From: Hirsutella rhossiliensis
Taxonomy: Eukaryota > Ascomycota > Sordariomycetes > Hypocreales > Ophiocordycipitaceae
Assembly (NCBI RefSeq): GCF_020360975.1
Contig: NW_025408670.1
Coordinates: 372,001-436,000 of the forward strand
Reading direction: 5' to 3'
DNA: 64,000 bases
Numbering within the stretch: position 1 is the first letter of the stretch; every line of letters begins with the position of its first letter. Both the position numbers and the translations under genes were made by a program. The notes beneath the pieces were generated by a model. The model saw only the letters and a list, made by a program, of their open reading frames with translations. It did no database searches and was not told where the DNA came from. Positions 22,685 to 32,659 of this stretch are shown one piece after another.

Positions 22685-23737
22685 TGGGGTGAGTGCAGGC
22701 AAAGAGGCAGAGAATTGGAACCATGCGGTCTGAGCCCATATTTACACCATCTCCCGTGAACACACATGGCTTAATCTCGTGCGTACCTGTTTGCATGGAT
22801 CGAGCCCTGCGATGAACACCAGGTCCATCACCACGCTACCTTGAAGTAGGTCAAAGATCCAAGGGCGCACTGGATCTGCGCCCAATACCGCGTCAGGTTC
22901 CGAACCAAACGAAATCCGACGATATATCGTCCATCCAACCCTACATGTGCCATAACTCTGGAATCCTAGTCATGTTGTAGAACATTTAAGTAAATATTTA
23001 GATTATAAGGATTGAAAAGAAATTGTCTTATTATTGTAAAAAAACCCCTTTACGAATCATTAACGCTTTCATATCGGTCATCCACATCCGGACTCACACG
23101 ACCTACCGGGATGAGCCATTGAATCAAAGGTAAAACTCTGTAGCAAACAAGAAGTTAATTCATAGCCATGTTGCATGGTGCGTAGTCCAGTACTCCTACT
23201 CGAGCACAAACACTATTTTGCACCGCCCATACCTCGTATAGACACGTAATATATATATAAAATTATGGACGTATTGAAGAATTCCAAAACCACACCGCAC
23301 ACAGTTTCAAAGCGCTAGCGACATTACCAGAGTCGGCTTGATTTACTATTAGCTCGAACGGCGGGCTGGCGATTGCGGCCGTAAGATGGTAGAGAGGACA
23401 AGCTTTGGCAAGTCTTGCTGCGAGGAAGAAGCATCACGGCCAACGACTAAGAGAATGTTGACGATATTATAATGAATCTATTTGCACACACGTATGTCTA
23501 CCTATATTTGCACACACGTACATCTATTTACCACCCCGTGCCCCGCCGGCCCGCGCCACCTAAATGCAGTGTGCCCTTATAGGTAGTATGCGTCCGACCC
23601 ATGGGGGCTGTCTTCGCACTGCCCATTCCCCCCGTCGCGGCAACCCCTCCCATAATCTTCCCGCTCTAACGTACAGAAAAACCTCCCGCTGTTCTGCCAA
23701 AGGCGTTCGCAGTCCGCCAACAAGAGGCAAATCCACC
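22685..23737. other. Intergenic region upstream of the MFS gene
   Basis: No gene is supported in this 1 kb. The left part is the ABC 3' region. The central part (22960-23300) is AT-rich. At 23479-23531 a 26-bp unit containing ATTTGCACACACGTA occurs twice in tandem, about 210-260 bases before the MFS start. A minor open frame at 23560-23811 (minus) is not convincing. Confidence 0.45.
23479..23531. repeat. Two tandem 26-bp units in the MFS promoter
   Basis: The core ATTTGCACACACGTA is present twice, each followed by a closely similar TRYMTMYHTA tail. Tandem placement upstream of a start codon suggests a regulator site, but nothing identifies the factor. Confidence 0.5.
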
Positions 23738-25463
23738 ATGGACTCACGCCTTTCGGAGTCAGATGACTCGCCCGCCCCTGCTGCGAGTGACGCTGCCAAT
23801 GGCATATACACGAGCGAGCAAGCGCCTCTTCTTCACGTCACGGATCCGGGGACCGCCGCCGACAGGTCGTTGCGGCGCAGGGTCATCGGCATGTGCGCTG
23901 TTTTCCTGTTCGTCATCGAGGCGAGCCAAGTCATGATGGAGCCGCCGACGCAAGAGATTATGGAAAGCATCATATGCCGTAACCACTATCCAGACCACCG
24001 GGTGCGCAACGACGAGCGCTGCAAGAATACGGATGTTCAGAAAACGCTTGCCATGGTCCGCTCTTGGTGCATGTCAGCCGAGATGATTATCCGTAAGTCA
24101 ATAGAGCAACACAGCTCCGTTCGTCGACTGACTCTGCCAGCGCTCGTCGTCCAAGTTCCCTACGGCATCATTGCCGACAAGTTTGGCCGTCGGACTGTCC
24201 TGTTTCTGTCTCTGGTCGGCTGTGTCCTCCAGACAGCTTGGACTATGGTTGTGTGCAAGTACCAGCTTCTCGTCCTACGACTTGAACCCCTAGCCCGGCC
24301 TTGTTACTAATGAGCTTTCATCGTCCCAGTGTTTCTACCCAACTTCTTCTCCATCTGGGCCTTGCTATACGGCAACATGGCCTACGCTATCGGCGGAGGA
24401 GGCCAGATGGCCAGCGCCATGATTTGGACCATTCTTAGCGACATTACTCCAGTCGCCGAGCGCACGGCGGTTTTCTACCGCATCTATGCATTGTTTCTCC
24501 TCCTGGGCGTCATCGCCAATCCCATGGCTGCGCTGGTCCTCGCCATCGATCCCTGGTTCGCCATGTGGCTAGGCTTCGGCATCCTCATCATCGGCGCTTT
24601 AACGGCTCTCCTAATCCCAGAAACCCTGAGACTGCGCCAAAGGGTCGACAGTGAGCGGCAAGAACAGGACAGCCTGAGCCAAGATACTGATTGTCTAGCT
24701 CCTGTAAAGGCCGGCCGAGCCAGACAGGCTTGGTCTGCGCTTCGAAGCAACGCAGGCCATATCTGGCGCTTCGTCTGCGGCTCCAGGAGAGTAACGATTC
24801 TCATATGCGCGTACGGCTTACACTTTGCGGGAAGAATCAACGTCTACCTGAATCTCCTGCAATATATGACGAGACGGTTTAGCTGGGAATGGTCTACGGT
24901 AAGACTCCACGTCCCTCAACCTCGCGGGGAAGCTTATTAACGCCAAGTAGGCAGCCTATGTCTCCACCGTCAACAACGTCACCTCTGTTGTTGTACTCCT
25001 GGTGGTGATACCTGCGGCGTCCAGCATCCTGGTTAAGCATTGCGGCTACGATGCCCAACTACGGGACCTCGTGCTGAGTCGCGCGTCGATTATACTGGTC
25101 GTCGTCGGCGGTTACATGCAGGCGCTTGCCGCCGTGCCGTGGCTGTTCGTCTTATCACTCATCATTACCAGTCTCGGCGGGGGCTTCACGCCGCTATGTC
25201 GCGCCTTGCTCAGCGCCATTGTCGAGCCGCACATGGTTGCCACGCTCAACACCACCCTCTCGACTATGGAGACGCTTGTGAGCCTGGTTGGCGCCCCTGC
25301 TCTGGGCTGGCTACTGAGTCATGGTTTTGAGCTCGGTGGCCCTTGGCTTGGACTGCCATACTTGGTTACTGCCGGTTGTTCCACCTTGGTTCTAGCGACA
25401 GTCTTTGCATTTGGAAACCCCGACGAGTCTGCGAAGGTCCCAGAAGAACGGAATAGTCCTTGA
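23738..25463 (+). CDS. MFS transporter, 12-helix drug/metabolite exporter type
   Basis: There are four exons: 23738-24092, 24141-24254, 24330-24898 and 24951-25463, giving 516 residues in one frame. The start sits in a strong context (ATCCACCATGG). Intron 1 (48 nt, GTAAGT...GCCAG) is divisible by three and is read through if missed. Intron 2 (75 nt) appears to use a GC-AG donor, GCAAGT at 24255, with branch TTACTAAT; only this donor gives the right phase and a normal helix (WTMVVLFLPNFFSIWALL). Intron 3 (52 nt) is GTAAGA...AGTAG. The loop 2-3 motif DKFGRR and the TPVAER segment fit fungal MFS proteins that resemble DHA exporters. It follows the ABC transporter on the same strand and may export the same product, which is inference. 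The substrate cannot be told from sequence. Confidence 0.85.
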
Positions 25464-26199
25464 TCTTTCCTTATCATGGCACACTAAACCTAGAAAATTC
25501 TCTACTGGCTAAACAAGTGCAAATTACTACTCCATTCGGCCCCGCTGCTTTAGACGGGTTCATGACGTTTGAGCGTTCTGCACGCCTTCAAATATCGCGA
25601 TTGGAAAGACAGTGCATCCATCCACATGCAATCACGGACCTCACTATACGCTCGGGGAACATGTGGGGCTCTACCGCTGGCCCTTGTCTTCGTGCCAGCA
25701 AGATCAGAGCTGCCTTCGTCAGACGGCGGTCTGAGAGACGCTCGGGATTGAGGAAGCATCTCGGAGATGGGCAGGTATGGAGGAGTGTCAAGAGCTGCAT
25801 CCGGCAACAGTCCGAAACAGCGGCAACGGGTCTAATTCCAGACAGGAGGGTAGTGCCGTTATGCGGGCGAAGACGTTTGATACGAGGTGCAGAATCTAGG
25901 CATCCGCCAGGATGCAGGGTCGCAGTCGGAATGCTACATGGCTCTGCCTTAATACCTAAGAGGAAGGTCGGTCATTTAACCAAAGATGGAATCTACAGGG
26001 ATTAATGCTATCCGCACACCAGCAAGCTGCAATGCAAACCCCTTTTGCTCTTCCCACCAAACCAACGCTCTCTCAGCCGCGCCATGCTCCGCCGCCTAAT
26101 CTAATATATATATACTGCATATTTATTTAGGTACCTACCCGGGGAGTGTTCCACGGAGAAATTTTCCTCCTCATAATCACCAGTCTTTTTCCAACAGTC
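25464..26199. other. Intergenic region between MFS and thioesterase-like genes
   Basis: A 181-codon frame (25460-26005) is open here but is rich in Arg and Ser, has no domain, overlaps the MFS stop and faces other open frames, so I treat it as chance. A TATA-like CTAATATATATATACTG lies at about 26100-26116, some 85-100 bases before the next start. Confidence 0.45.
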
Positions 26200-26989
26200 A
26201 TGGATTTGCTTTCTCGTCTTTGTGCTGCCGGCTTAGCCGTGTGCCTGGCCGTGGCCGTTTTCGGGCCCTGGATCAAGTGCTTTCCCGGCATGTACCATGT
26301 AAGTCATCTCAACATTCTCGGCTGCGTAACTTTACCAGGAGACAGGTTAATGTGCATGGCTTTAGAACCTGACTGACTCTGAAAACTAGTGTCGAATTCT
26401 ATACGCTGTCTTAATCCGTAAAGCTTTCCGCAAGCCTATAGATTACCGGTCGCTCTTTAGACCAGAGGTTTCCAGGTCGCGGAACTGTCTATTTGAAGTG
26501 GACTTGATGGTGCATAAAACCAATTCCACTTACTTTTCCGACCTAGATGAGAGCCGAATCCGCTTGCTAGCCCGCATCTTCCCTGATTGCTTCTCTTTTA
26601 GCGGCGGAAATTTGAGCGTTTTGATGGGTGGCACTTCTTGTATATTTTTCAAGGCAATTGCACCATTTCAAAGCTACGAAGTCCACTCACAGATCCTCCG
26701 GTGGGACGACAAATGGCTATACATTGCCAGCTGGTTCCTGATGCCCGGGGGAAGTCGTCGACTTACTCGCGTGGATCGGGAGCATTACGAGGCTGTTGAC
26801 ACGACCGGGCGGTCCATGGTTTTTGCAGAAGCCATCACCAAGTATTGCTTCAAATCGGGCCGCCTTACCGTGGCTCCAGAGGAGGTTTTGCGGCAATCGA
26901 TTTTGAATTATGATGCGGAGAACCCAGAAAAGCAAAAGGATGCCGAAGCAATAGACCGCGCCGCTTCAGAGGAGGGGAGAGATGGATAG
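26200..26989 (+). CDS. Small hotdog-fold thioesterase-like protein (THEM6/AtnL type)
   Basis: The model is 26200-26298 plus 26390-26989, 232 residues. The 91-nt intron has donor GTAAGT and acceptor ACTAG. The N-terminus is one hydrophobic helix (GLAVCLAVAVFGPW), followed by a CRILYAVLIRKAFRKPIDYRS linker and a hotdog core with EVDLMVHKTNSTYFSDLDESR. This resembles the D-x-N-x-H-M-N-N-x-x-Y motif of THEM6-like acyl-thioesterase relatives, then FFKAIAPFQSYEV and WDDKWLYIASWF. The substrate is probably an acyl-thioester. From memory, small proteins of this family (AtnL) occur in the aspercryptin cluster alongside FAS subunits and BCAT-like enzymes, so its presence here supports an acyl-derived product. 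The C-terminus is charged and probably disordered. An alternative in-frame ATG exists at 26146. Confidence 0.78.
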
Positions 26990-27865
26990 CACCAACAGGA
27001 CCGCCGTGAAGCGGCCGCTGGCCTAGAAGTGGAAATGGATGCGCTCTGCAATAACACAAAAACCTCTTTCTTGGGCACCCACATACTTCTGTTGCTTCTG
27101 TCTTTCCCGCGTTGCAATAGAGAACGATGTAGGCAGCATCTTATGTCGCGATATGCGGCCCAAGGAGGTACAGATCACGTCGACGTTTCACACGTTATTA
27201 ACAGCGTGGTCGGATGCCGTCACCGAGTTAGTCCTGCATGTCTTGCCGTGATATACATCAATACTATGTACTATCTTGGAAACGGTACGCGCTTTCCCTA
27301 TATTAAACTCGTTTTAGCTAACACTCTATCTACGTATACTTTCAGCGCACTAAATGTGCCCTTGCCTGTTACCATACTTCGACGACGCAGGCGGCAAGTT
27401 TATAAATCGGAGTTTCCGATTCTATCTTCTGCCTTTTAACATGCTAAATTTCATTAGCATCGTTAACTCCGTCATGCTATTCAGTGATGGCAGGGCTAAT
27501 AACATCGCTAACTTTAGCAAGGTCAGCGCCATGAAGAATGGGGACCACTGTCATAAGCTACGCAGTTGTCGAAAGGACTTGGGAGAATTTAAAGCCTATA
27601 GCGGCATGTAGATAACATTGTGTAAGGAGAGCAAGCACGACGAAACAGACTGAAAAACGGGCGCCAGTGATTTAATTGTTGATCTCTAAGAGCGTATTCA
27701 GCACTAAAGAGACAGTGTTCTTTCCACATAATAGCATCCTCTGTCTATCAGCCTCTGTTCGGGACGTGTGAATAGGTATCCCCCCGCTATCCCCCTCCCA
27801 GCCCTCATGGCTAGGCTTCGGGATTTACTCAGCGCACGTGTGGGAACAGGCTAATAATTCCCATA
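26990..27865. other. Gene-free region between thioesterase-like and phosphotransferase genes
   Basis: Two open frames (27029-27439 and 27354-27611) overlap each other in different phases and have no recognisable content. I see nothing else that I can support. Confidence 0.4.
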
Positions 27866-29448
27866 TTAGTGTCGTTCCATCTCGGACCCATCTGCGATTG
27901 CTGCACGGACAGGACAAGCGTCCGAGCCCATGGACAGAATATCCGGTGGCAATCTAGACTCGGGGTTCTCCCCATACCAATCAACCAACGTACACTCTTC
28001 CTTCTCACGCATTTTCCTCTCCACGAACCCTTCTATCGCCGAGACTTGTTTCAGGGGTAGCAGCTTTAGCCTCTCCATGGGACCGCCCACATTATCCCCA
28101 AAGAAGCGTTGGTCGAGGGTCCTCCAAAAGATACCGTCAAATGCCCAGGACTTACGTGCTGCATATGCGAGCCAGAAGTCACCAGTCTCCCAGCTGCGGC
28201 GCATATGGGTAGATAGCACCTGTGTCTGGTCGAGGCGGCCTTGGTCTATGAAGTCGCGCTCCTTGGCCTCAATGGCCCGGAGGAAGGTCTTAAGTCGCGG
28301 CTCGTACTTAGCGGCCCAGTCGTCTAGCCCTGCTGGCCACTCTTCAGGCATAACGAGGAGAAGCCACCAGGGTGGGGAGTAGGAGAATTCAGCCGGGGCG
28401 GCATAGGTAAACTCCCAGTCGACGACACCGACGATACGATGGTCGGCGTCCACGAGAATATTGGCCGGCCGAAAGTCGTCGCACCATAGCTTGAAAGGGC
28501 CGCTATCTGTGTCGGGCGAGCCAACGCCATGTTTGGAAGAAGCTACTCCGCGGAAGAGTTGTCTCGAAATCAACTTAGCAGTCGTCCGACGGGAGTTAGG
28601 GCCCTTTAACCTCACCTGGCTATATATTTCCTGCGGCAGTCTTCAGATGATTTGACGGCCTGATTGCGCTGGAACGAAAGGTGTTGTAGGTGCATGTCGG
28701 CCAAGGCAGAGTAATACTCAGATGAGGTGGAAAAGGTCTTAGAAGTAGACGGCAACTCGAAATAAGGCACTCCTCCTATTTCTCCCAGCTGGGCCATATT
28801 GAACGATAAAGGCCGGCAGGTAATAGCCGGTTCGTCGCCGCCGCCGCCGTCTTCGTCATCGCCGTTCCTCATCCTAAGGCATCCAATTTGAGAAAAGTTG
28901 CATTTAGACAGTTGGAGCATAATATCGGCAATTTGACTATACATATGCTCGAGTTTCGCCTCGTCTATGCCCGGGTCTAAGACTGGCTTCTCTCCAGGGG
29001 CGTATTCCGGTGCCCTAAGCACGTCTATTATATCGCCGGAATTTTCGATATACTCCATAATTAGGAAAGGACCAAGCTTTCCGGGGCTCTCGTCTGCCTT
29101 GCCGAAGTGAAGGATAAAAGGCACAGGTATAGTCGTATGATGAGCGATATAACGCATCGCAGCTACCTCGGCAAGGAGCTTCTCCTCAGCCATCTGAAAG
29201 TATCCCGGTAGGGGGAAGCGTATGATGACGGAGCTATCATCTGAGTACTGGATACGATAATGGAAGTTGAATCCTCCCATCCTAGGAGGGAAAAACTTCA
29301 TCGGGCTTCCACCCCCTCGATGTTTGGTGACAAACCTTGCAATTTCGTAGTATAGATCTTCATTAAACAGTGTCTCTCTCATGGCCTCGAAGATGGCTTC
29401 GCCATGGTCCCAGGCCTCATCATCGTAAAGCTCATACGAAACAACCAT
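27866..29448 (-). CDS. APH/choline-kinase-like phosphotransferase
   Basis: The gene has two exons, 29448-28616 and 28562-27866, giving 509 residues. The 53-nt intron (donor GTGAGG, acceptor TTCGAG) joins RRKYIAR to QLFRGVASS, as in the fungal family. Signatures are FLIMEYIENSGDII for the hinge, LWCDDFRPANILVD (catalytic-loop Asp with Asn) and VVDWEFTYAAPAEF (metal-binding Asp). The N-lobe has HYRIQYSDDSSVIIRFPLPG. Members phosphorylate small molecules or have unknown substrates; they are abundant in fungi and often lie in accessory regions. The start was chosen because it begins the conserved SYELYDDEAWD segment. The open frame extends upstream to 29643 across the end of a DNA element but gives no family sequence. 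A link with the metabolite locus is uncertain. Confidence 0.85.
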
Positions 29449-29553
29449 ATTGGAGAGGCTTGCGTGGACGGCTCCGATACTCAGAGAGAATGATGGACGT
29501 GGAGAATGAAGCCTCCATGCAACGGGTGGGTGGGGACGGAACGTTATTTGGTC

Positions 29554-30342
29554 GCCTATGTTAACCGGCACATAGGTTTGGCTAACCCGCACACAAAAAT
29601 CGTAGGTAGTGTGGCTGGTCAAGGCGCAGCGCCGATACCGCATAACTATTTCCCCGCCTTGACTGCGTGCCCCTCTGCCCGCCTACGTGCAAAGTAAAGC
29701 TATTCGCAACTATGGGCACTAAGGCAGGCGTAGCCTGCTTACCTAATTTCTACATATTCGGGCTCTAGGCTTGAAGATACGTTATTAAGCCCTGCCCGCC
29801 GTCCTTAAAGGAGCTCGTCGGCATATAAATCTCGCTGCGCCTCTTCTTCGTCTTAGACGGCCTCTTCTACCTTATCCCACTATATATCTTCCTCCTCCTA
29901 CGAGGGCATCGCGACGATAATTTCCTCTTATATATGCTATGCCCTCGTAGACTCGTCGGGCTTAAGGGCTCCGGCAAGCTCATCGTTAGAGGCTAGCGTG
30001 CAGCGTATAGCTTGTCGATACGCTCGTGGCATACGTATCGCCTCGTTATTAAAGGTATCGCAATCCCTTTCTCGTTACTATAGCCGCAATCCTCTTAGCT
30101 GGTCTAATTAAATAGAGACTCTATCACGGTGGCTGCTTAGGGCGAAAATCGCGATGCGAGCGAATAGCTTTACTTTAACGAAGTTATTAACGATATAAAT
30201 TTTACTCTACGTAAGGACGCGCAGTTAAGGCGGGGGATATGCGCACCTAGTTATGCGGTATCGGCGCTGCGCCTTAACTAGCCACACTACCTACTGTTTT
30301 TGTATGCCGGTTAGCTAAACCTATGTGCCGGCTAACACAGGC
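29554..30342. mobile_element. Inverted-repeat DNA element, 0.8 kb, probably non-autonomous
   Basis: The ends are inverted copies of about 94 bp with only scattered mismatches. Left is 29554-29647, starting GCCTATGTTAACCGGCACAT; right is the reverse complement of about 30249-30342, starting GCCTGTGTTAGCCGGCACAT. Weaker similarity continues inward for another 50 bp. No transposase frame is present inside, and the interior is CT-rich and stop-rich. This fits a MITE-like deletion derivative of a DNA transposon. A clear target duplication was not found, so the exact ends are uncertain by a few bases. It sits about 105 bp upstream of the phosphotransferase ATG and may affect its promoter. Confidence 0.75.
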
Positions 30343-30980
30343 GTAGTAAAACTTTTATACTAAGGCAAGACTAGAAACCCTTAAAAATCTTAAATGACTA
30401 CTTTTAAGTTACTATAGTCTGCTTTATTTAAGCAATCTAATAGTAGAATAACTAATACTTTAAGGTTTATTACTCTTCTTATTATCATATACTATATAAA
30501 GTTCTGTTATATCTATATTACCGACGACTTTATCGAAGAATATAAGATGCTCCTTACTATATATAACGCCTCTACGGCGTGCTATCTACGGGCCGACTTA
30601 ATAGTCCGCTTCGATGTTATCTCTTAGCTATGATGTTGTGGGCGGACAGCCACTATGATACAGTCGAAATAGATACGGAGGACTAACTTTGTGTTTCCCT
30701 CTAACTTCCTTTTGTGTTTGACTTAGTACTATACGCTTCTCAATCCAATACTCGTTAGGCGTCTTGCTTTTGCTCTGAACTTGACAGCGTGTGCCCGTCT
30801 TCGATCTCAATCTAGTCGACCCTATCACGGGATGTGCCCGCTTAAGGCTGCGCATTTACCCACGGCGATAAACTCGAGGCATGGTCTCCAAGGTGTTTAA
30901 TGCAAAGAATTCGTGACACGTCTCAAACCACTCGCAAGAGAAGCGCGAGAAGAATGGCAAAGTCAAATGACGCCGATGAG
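30343..30980. other. AT-rich degenerate spacer
   Basis: Bases 30350-30620 are AT-rich and poor in CA and TG dinucleotides, like the RIP-mutated block after 43 kb, so this may be a relic of an older repeat. The remainder is ordinary. No gene is supported; the minus frame at 30628-30855 has no domain. The GCACT target copy of the gypsy element is at 30981-30985. Confidence 0.4.
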
Positions 30981-30985
30981 GCACT

Positions 30986-31148
30986 TGTGAGGGAACGATC
31001 ATGTGACTTTCATACTTTATGAAAGGTCCCGCTTTTATTCATGTAAATAGCGAAAGTCAGAGTCTTCCTTAGGAACCTCTTTCTCTCTTGTAGACAATCA
31101 CTTTACCCAAGTCGCACTCGACCTTGTTCGTGCACTTGTACCGTCACA
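30986..31148 (+). repeat. 5' LTR of the gypsy element
   Basis: The 163-bp LTR starts TGTGAGGGAACG and ends TACCGTCACA. It is identical by eye to 36583-36745. Confidence 0.95.
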
Positions 31149-31389
31149 TATTGTCTACCGACTACCCTTCCTCAATAGACCACTGTCCGCGACGTGACTA
31201 TTGATTTCGATACCTCTAACCTCACCAAAACACCCTGCAACCAAATTTCCACCTAAACCACCACCACCGCACCAAATTCACCAATCAACGAATCAGCAAA
31301 CCAACAAACCAACAAATCACAATCGCAAAGTCAACTAAAACGTAACGAAACTGTCGAACGCCACCTGCACTATAGCCATCACCGTCAAC

Positions 31390-32640
31390 AACCCAATGGC
31401 TACCGCTACCCCACACCCGTCGATCGAGTGCCCCCCTGCCCCCTCCTCAACGCCAGCAATACCGATGAAACGTTCCGAAATGCCTTTGTTGCTAACCCAG
31501 CCGGTCTCATGAAAGAAGTCTTCCTCGTATGCAATGCCGCATACAGTATGCAAGCGGTAATCGATTCACTACGTGCCTCGACCACGACGACAAATAGGGC
31601 AATGGAGGACCTCCAAACCCGCCTAGAAAACACGCTCATTTCTAAAAGTGATGGAGACGCAATGATCGCCCGTCTTATGGCAGAAAATGAAGCGTACATA
31701 AAGATCATTCAGTCAAAGGGCTTCACACCGCACACAGAACACCCTGATCCTGAGGCCTTCACCGGAGGACCCCACGCTTCTGCCGAATTTCCTCCAGCAC
31801 CTCGAGTTGAAGCTCGAAATGAATAAAGATTGGTGGAACTCGGAACCTCAACGTATGGGATATGTCGTCTCATGCCTTAAAGGCAAAGCACATGACCAAG
31901 TCCGCTACAACATTAAAGATGGGGTGGTTCTCTTCGACGATGTCAATGCCATAAAAACACCCTTCAGTCAGCCTTCGGGGATATTGACGCTAAAGCTACC
32001 GCCCAACTCAAAATCTTTGACATGAAACAAGGCCATAGATCCCTTACGACATTCCTCCCGAATGGTATGCCGTCGCCAAGCTCACCGACTGGGATAGTGG
32101 GGCGCTCATTGCTCACCTCCGACGTGCCCTCCACGACAACGTTATCTGGAGACTTTCTCTCACTAAGGGCAAAGATACTCCTACCGAAATTAGTCAATTT
32201 ATGGACCTTGTCCGTATCTGCGATAACGAATGCCGTCAAGTCAATGCCAATTACTTCAAGAAAAACACCGACAACTCAGCAAGTCACAATGCAACCTTAC
32301 AACCCTCCACTACGCCACAATCGACGACCTCTAACGGCGGGGGTTCAATGGGTTTTAGCGTCATCACCTGGGGGCAAAGATGTCGCCCCTGGTCGTAGAC
32401 CCCCAACGGAAGCAGAGAGCGGCACGCAGAGCCTATTGCACAGCGCATGGACTCTGCCATTGGTGCAGCTCAGGCAAACATCGTTCCTCAATTGCGACAC
32501 CGCACCATGGAGGACGGAAAAGTGTAGTCTCCGACGGAAGTCGCCGCAGGAGACGCAAGAAAAGGGCGATCTACTGCTCTCTCTCTGGACACTAACCAAG
32601 CTCATTTGCTACTGCCTTGTAACCTAATCGAAGACAATTC
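31390..32640 (+). pseudogene. Gypsy gag region, broken frames
   Basis: Gag-like sequence is found in overlapping frames. One at 31428-31826 includes a helical segment with RASTTTTNRAMEDLQTRLEN. Others follow at 31807-32025 and 32022-32627. A zinc-knuckle-like LCHWCSSGKH is encoded near 32448-32480. The capsid is split across at least three frames, so no full Gag is encoded. Confidence 0.65.
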
Positions 32641-32659
32641 CACTCTGATTAAAACCGAA

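Noticed and set aside
25460..26005. 181-codon open frame after the MFS gene
   Set aside because: It overlaps the MFS stop, is rich in Arg/Ser without domain features, and is matched by antisense frames of similar quality; more likely chance in GC-rich DNA.
27029..27611. Two overlapping open frames between thioesterase-like and phosphotransferase genes
   Set aside because: They conflict in phase, have no family features, and are no better than chance.
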